In this document: positions 62,251-64,000 of the stretch, piece by piece | Layout: each line of letters begins with the position of its first letter | Position numbering within the stretch: the stretch's first letter is position 1 | Source of the DNA: Pseudanabaena sp. UWO311 | GTDB lineage: Bacteria; Cyanobacteriota; Cyanobacteriia; Pseudanabaenales; Pseudanabaenaceae | Reading direction: 5' to 3' | Assembly (NCBI RefSeq): GCF_006937785.1 | Contig: NZ_SJEE01000009.1 | Span: forward strand, 62,001-126,000 | DNA: 64,000 nucleotides | The notes under the pieces: model-generated | The model's database searches: none | Told to the model about the DNA's origin: nothing | The model's input: the letters and a program-made list of their open reading frames with translations, nothing else | Translations under genes and position numbers: made by a program

Positions 62251-62350
62251 ACTCAGCATAATTAAAAAAACAAGGTCAAAATCTGTACCGCCTGCTACGC
62301 AGGCGGTACAGATTTTGGGATTTTAAATTTAATTTTGCTTAGCTATTTAT
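62247..62350. repeat. AATTAAA-ended palindromic element abutting a 103-bp element
   Basis: Ends AGCATAATTAAA and TTTAATTTTGCT. Core CAAAATCTGTACCGCCTGC and complement around TACG. It runs directly into the 103-bp element that starts at 62349. Confidence 0.82.
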
Positions 62351-62451
62351 ACCAATTCACAAAAGTGTGGTAACACTTCTGTGAATTAAAAATCAAACCC
62401 TGTAAGGGTTTTAAAAGCATAAAATGGCGTAGCCATTTTATGCTTTGGTAT
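62349..62451 (+). repeat. 103-bp ATACCAATTC element, copy 3
   Basis: ATACCAATTC at the left end and CTTTGGTAT at the right end. Three hairpins: TTCACAAAAGTGT/ACACTTCTGTGAA, AAACCC/GGGTTT, and GCATAAAATGGC-GTA-GCCATTTTATGC. It lies between ntcA and secG. Confidence 0.87.
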
Positions 62452-62505
62452 TAGTAGATGCGTTAAGCTGTTTATAGAAAACCATATAAAGAAAAATATC
62501 TAAAA

Positions 62506-62859
62506 ATGTACGAAACTTTAAAAATAGTCTGGTCTATTGTCGCTATTTGCTTAGTGGTCTTAATCCTATTACATAGTCCTAAAAGTGATGGTTTGGGTGG
62601 ATTTAGTGGTCAAGCTCAATTGTTCTCAAGTACGAAAAGTGCTGAAACAGCACTGAATCGAGTCACTTGGTTCTTAACCGCAGCTTTTTTGGGATTAACA
62701 GTAATGCTTAGTGGTGGTTGGCTTACTAAATCAACGGGAACGACTCCGATTCCAGCACAGGTTGCTCCTGCAACTCAGTCTGCACCAAATGCGCAACCAA
62801 TCCCCTTAAATTTACCTGCACCAACTCCAGCAGCAACTCCAGAAAGACCTCTGCAATAA
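62506..62859 (+). CDS. secG: Preprotein translocase subunit SecG
   Basis: 117 residues. Two TM helices (I-V-W-S-I-V-A-I-C-L-V-V-L-I-L-L and W-F-L-T-A-A-F-L-G-L-T-V-M-L) flank the loop with G-L-G-G-F-S-G-Q-A-Q-L-F-S. SecG aids SecYE-dependent export. The ~40-residue Pro/Ala-rich tail is an addition to the usual ~75-residue protein. The next gene starts one base after its stop. Confidence 0.94.
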   Translation: MYETLKIVWSIVAICLVVLILLHSPKSDGLGGFSGQAQLFSSTKSAETALNRVTWFLTAAFLGLTVMLSGGWLTKSTGTTPIPAQVAPATQSAPNAQPIPLNLPAPTPAATPERPLQ

Positions 62860-62860
62860 C

Positions 62861-63505
62861 ATGACTGGAATTCTGTCTAAATCTAGCGATCGCGCAAGTA
62901 GTCATATATTGCTGCCATCGATCAGATGGGAGACATATCGTGCGATCGCTCAAGATTTAGAAGCTCAGCCCAGTAAGCGACTCACCTATGACAAGGGATT
63001 TCTAGAGATTCGGATGCCGTCTGACCTGCACGAAAACTATAAAAAGATTTTGGGTCGCATTGTTGAGGCACTGACTGAGACACTAGAGATGGAAATTCTC
63101 AGTTTAGGCTCGATGACTTGCGATCGCGAAGATTTGGCAAAAGGGCTCGAACCCGATCAATGCTATTACATCCAAAATGAGGCGCTTGTTTGGGGTAAAG
63201 ATAAGATTGATTTACAAATCGATCCGCCACCAGATTTAGCGATCAAAATTGATATTACGAGTAGTTCGCTGAATCGATTTGCCATCTATGCCCAAGTGGG
63301 CGTACCTGAAGTTTGGCGATATGACGGACATTTAATTACGATTCATCACCTTGTTGATGATTGCTATGTTTTAAGCGATCGCAGCATTGCTTTTCCTTTA
63401 CTAAGAACAAATGATCTCCAGAATTTTTTGGAACTCAAAAGTACTCTCAAAGAAAATGCTTTGATTCGGCAAGTACGTGAATGGGCGATATCAAATCACG
63501 TTTAA
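62861..63505 (+). CDS. Uma2-family (DUF820) protein with altered active-site residue
   Basis: 214 residues of the Uma2 subgroup that reads P-P-D-L-A-I-E-I-D-I-T-S-S-S-L. Here the Glu position is Lys (L-A-I-K-I-D-I-T-S-S-S). The N-terminus (L-L-P-S-I-R-W-E-T-Y) and G-V-P-E-V-W-R-Y-D-G match the subgroup. If that Glu is catalytic, this copy may be inactive. Start abuts secG, so it is co-transcribed. It overlaps the 3' end of convergent coaE by 15 bases. Confidence 0.83.
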   Translation: MTGILSKSSDRASSHILLPSIRWETYRAIAQDLEAQPSKRLTYDKGFLEIRMPSDLHENYKKILGRIVEALTETLEMEILSLGSMTCDREDLAKGLEPDQCYYIQNEALVWGKDKIDLQIDPPPDLAIKIDITSSSLNRFAIYAQVGVPEVWRYDGHLITIHHLVDDCYVLSDRSIAFPLLRTNDLQNFLELKSTLKENALIRQVREWAISNHV

Positions 63506-64000
63506 AAATATACCGAGTGATGAGTTAAGTAGCGCATTATCAACTTGAAAGAATAGCTCCTTGGTATTGTCTGAGTTGACTATTACTACGTCAGCCAATT
63601 CAATTTTTTCAGATTGAGACATTTGACTAGAGATTCTCTGTAACGCTTCGGATTCGGAAAGATGATTGCGGTTTATTAGTCTTTGTAACTGTTGTTGGGG
63701 ATCGCAAGCGATCGCCCATGTCTCGGTTACTAAATCCTGCATTTTTGCCTCAAACAGCAAGGGAATTACCATTACCACCGTTGATGGCTCTAAATGTCTT
63801 GCTTCAGCAATTAAGCATTCTTGGACATAGGGATGGATTAGTCCTTCCAGCCATTGACGCTCAAGTTCACTCTCAAATACGATCGCGCCCAACTTGCGGC
63901 GATCAAGGTTTCCTTGATCATCAAATATTAATTTGCCATAGCGACCGCGGAGTTTTGCAAGGCGATCGCCTGTTAAGGCTTGTCTAGCATATAAGTCAGC
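63491..64000 (-). CDS. coaE: Dephospho-CoA kinase, C-terminal part (5' end outside the window)
   Basis: 170 residues of CoaE, which phosphorylates dephospho-CoA in the last step of CoA synthesis. Visible: A-D-L-Y-A-R-Q-A-L (the segment after the D-A-D motif), L-D-R-R-K-L-G-A-I-V-F, P-L-L-F-E-A-K-M and W-A-I-A-C-D-P-Q-Q-Q-L-Q-R-L-I-x-R. R-I-S-S-Q-M and V-I-V-N-S-D-N-T complete the lid and base-binding parts. The P-loop N-terminus lies beyond the right edge. Confidence 0.93.
   Translation of the reverse strand, partial: ADLYARQALTGDRLAKLRGRYGKLIFDDQGNLDRRKLGAIVFESELERQWLEGLIHPYVQECLIAEARHLEPSTVVMVIPLLFEAKMQDLVTETWAIACDPQQQLQRLINRNHLSESEALQRISSQMSQSEKIELADVVIVNSDNTKELFFQVDNALLNSSLGIFLNVI

Overview
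The window is a 64 kb piece of a cyanobacterial chromosome. The signs are frequent HIP1 octamers (GCGATCGC), a set of cyanobacterial genes (ntcA, a phycobilisome-type globin, ftsQ-ftsZ, secG, long-form ispH, tandem ComFB domains, DUF2997, Uma2 and SLH proteins) and fairly low GC. A filamentous Pseudanabaena-like lineage is my best guess, but this is inference from gene style and not from a marker gene. Most of the window is ordinary housekeeping sequence in small transcription units on both strands.

Layout. 1-0.6 kb: 3' end of atpA. 0.7-2.9 kb: an accessory patch with mazEF, a frameshifted membrane-protein gene, a frameshifted brnT with intact brnA, and HIP1-rich repeats. 2.9-5.1 kb: pseC-pseB (nucleotide-sugar pathway). 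5.3-13.6 kb: HTH/acidic protein, SirB1/TPR protein, alpha/beta hydrolase, receiver-like protein, 2-Cys peroxiredoxin, cupin mannose-6-P isomerase, DegT aminotransferase, Uma2 and a membrane protein. 13.6-19.3 kb: a P-type ATPase relative that has lost its phosphorylation site, then ispH, ahcY, a tautomerase and a GNAT. 19.3-25.5 kb: a secreted TPR-CHAT protease-like gene divergent from two vWA genes, the second a vWA-TM-OmpA fusion. 25.6-38.9 kb: kptA, an NFACT/Rqc2 gene carrying an in-frame repeat insertion, scpB, an orphan HigA, a methyltransferase, an LMW phosphatase, a TVP38 protein, a divergent phycobiliprotein, an ABC ATPase, an MscS-type protein, a sugar nucleotidyltransferase and an LCP ligase. 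39-42 kb: tRNA-Arg, an Uma2 remnant and a TPR gene followed directly by hicA-hicB. 42-53.5 kb: CPA2 antiporter, DUF29, SLH lipoprotein, PHP, FAD oxidoreductase, OmpR regulator, double ComFB, yidD, aguB and a metallophosphatase. 53.9-64 kb: truB, htpG, ftsQ-ftsZ, prs, ntcA, secG-Uma2 and partial coaE.

The most striking pattern lies between the genes. Nearly every spacer carries one or more long, near-perfect hairpins. Some sit at 3' ends and look like terminators, often overlapping stop codons. Others sit between divergent genes, where they cannot be terminators. Two dispersed element families stand out. One has exactly 103 bp (three copies) with ATACCAATTC/GAATTGGTAT ends and three internal hairpins. 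The other is a ~100-110 bp palindrome with AAGTAGCTAAGCACAATTAAA-like ends. In both, arm sequences change between copies while pairing is kept.

The leads I rate highest are the catalytically dead P-type ATPase (13.6-15.6 kb), the TPR-CHAT/vWA/vWA-OmpA cluster, the divergent phycobiliprotein at 33 kb that keeps the bilin cysteine, and the covarying 103-bp repeat family. No CRISPR array, prophage, rRNA or intact insertion sequence was seen.
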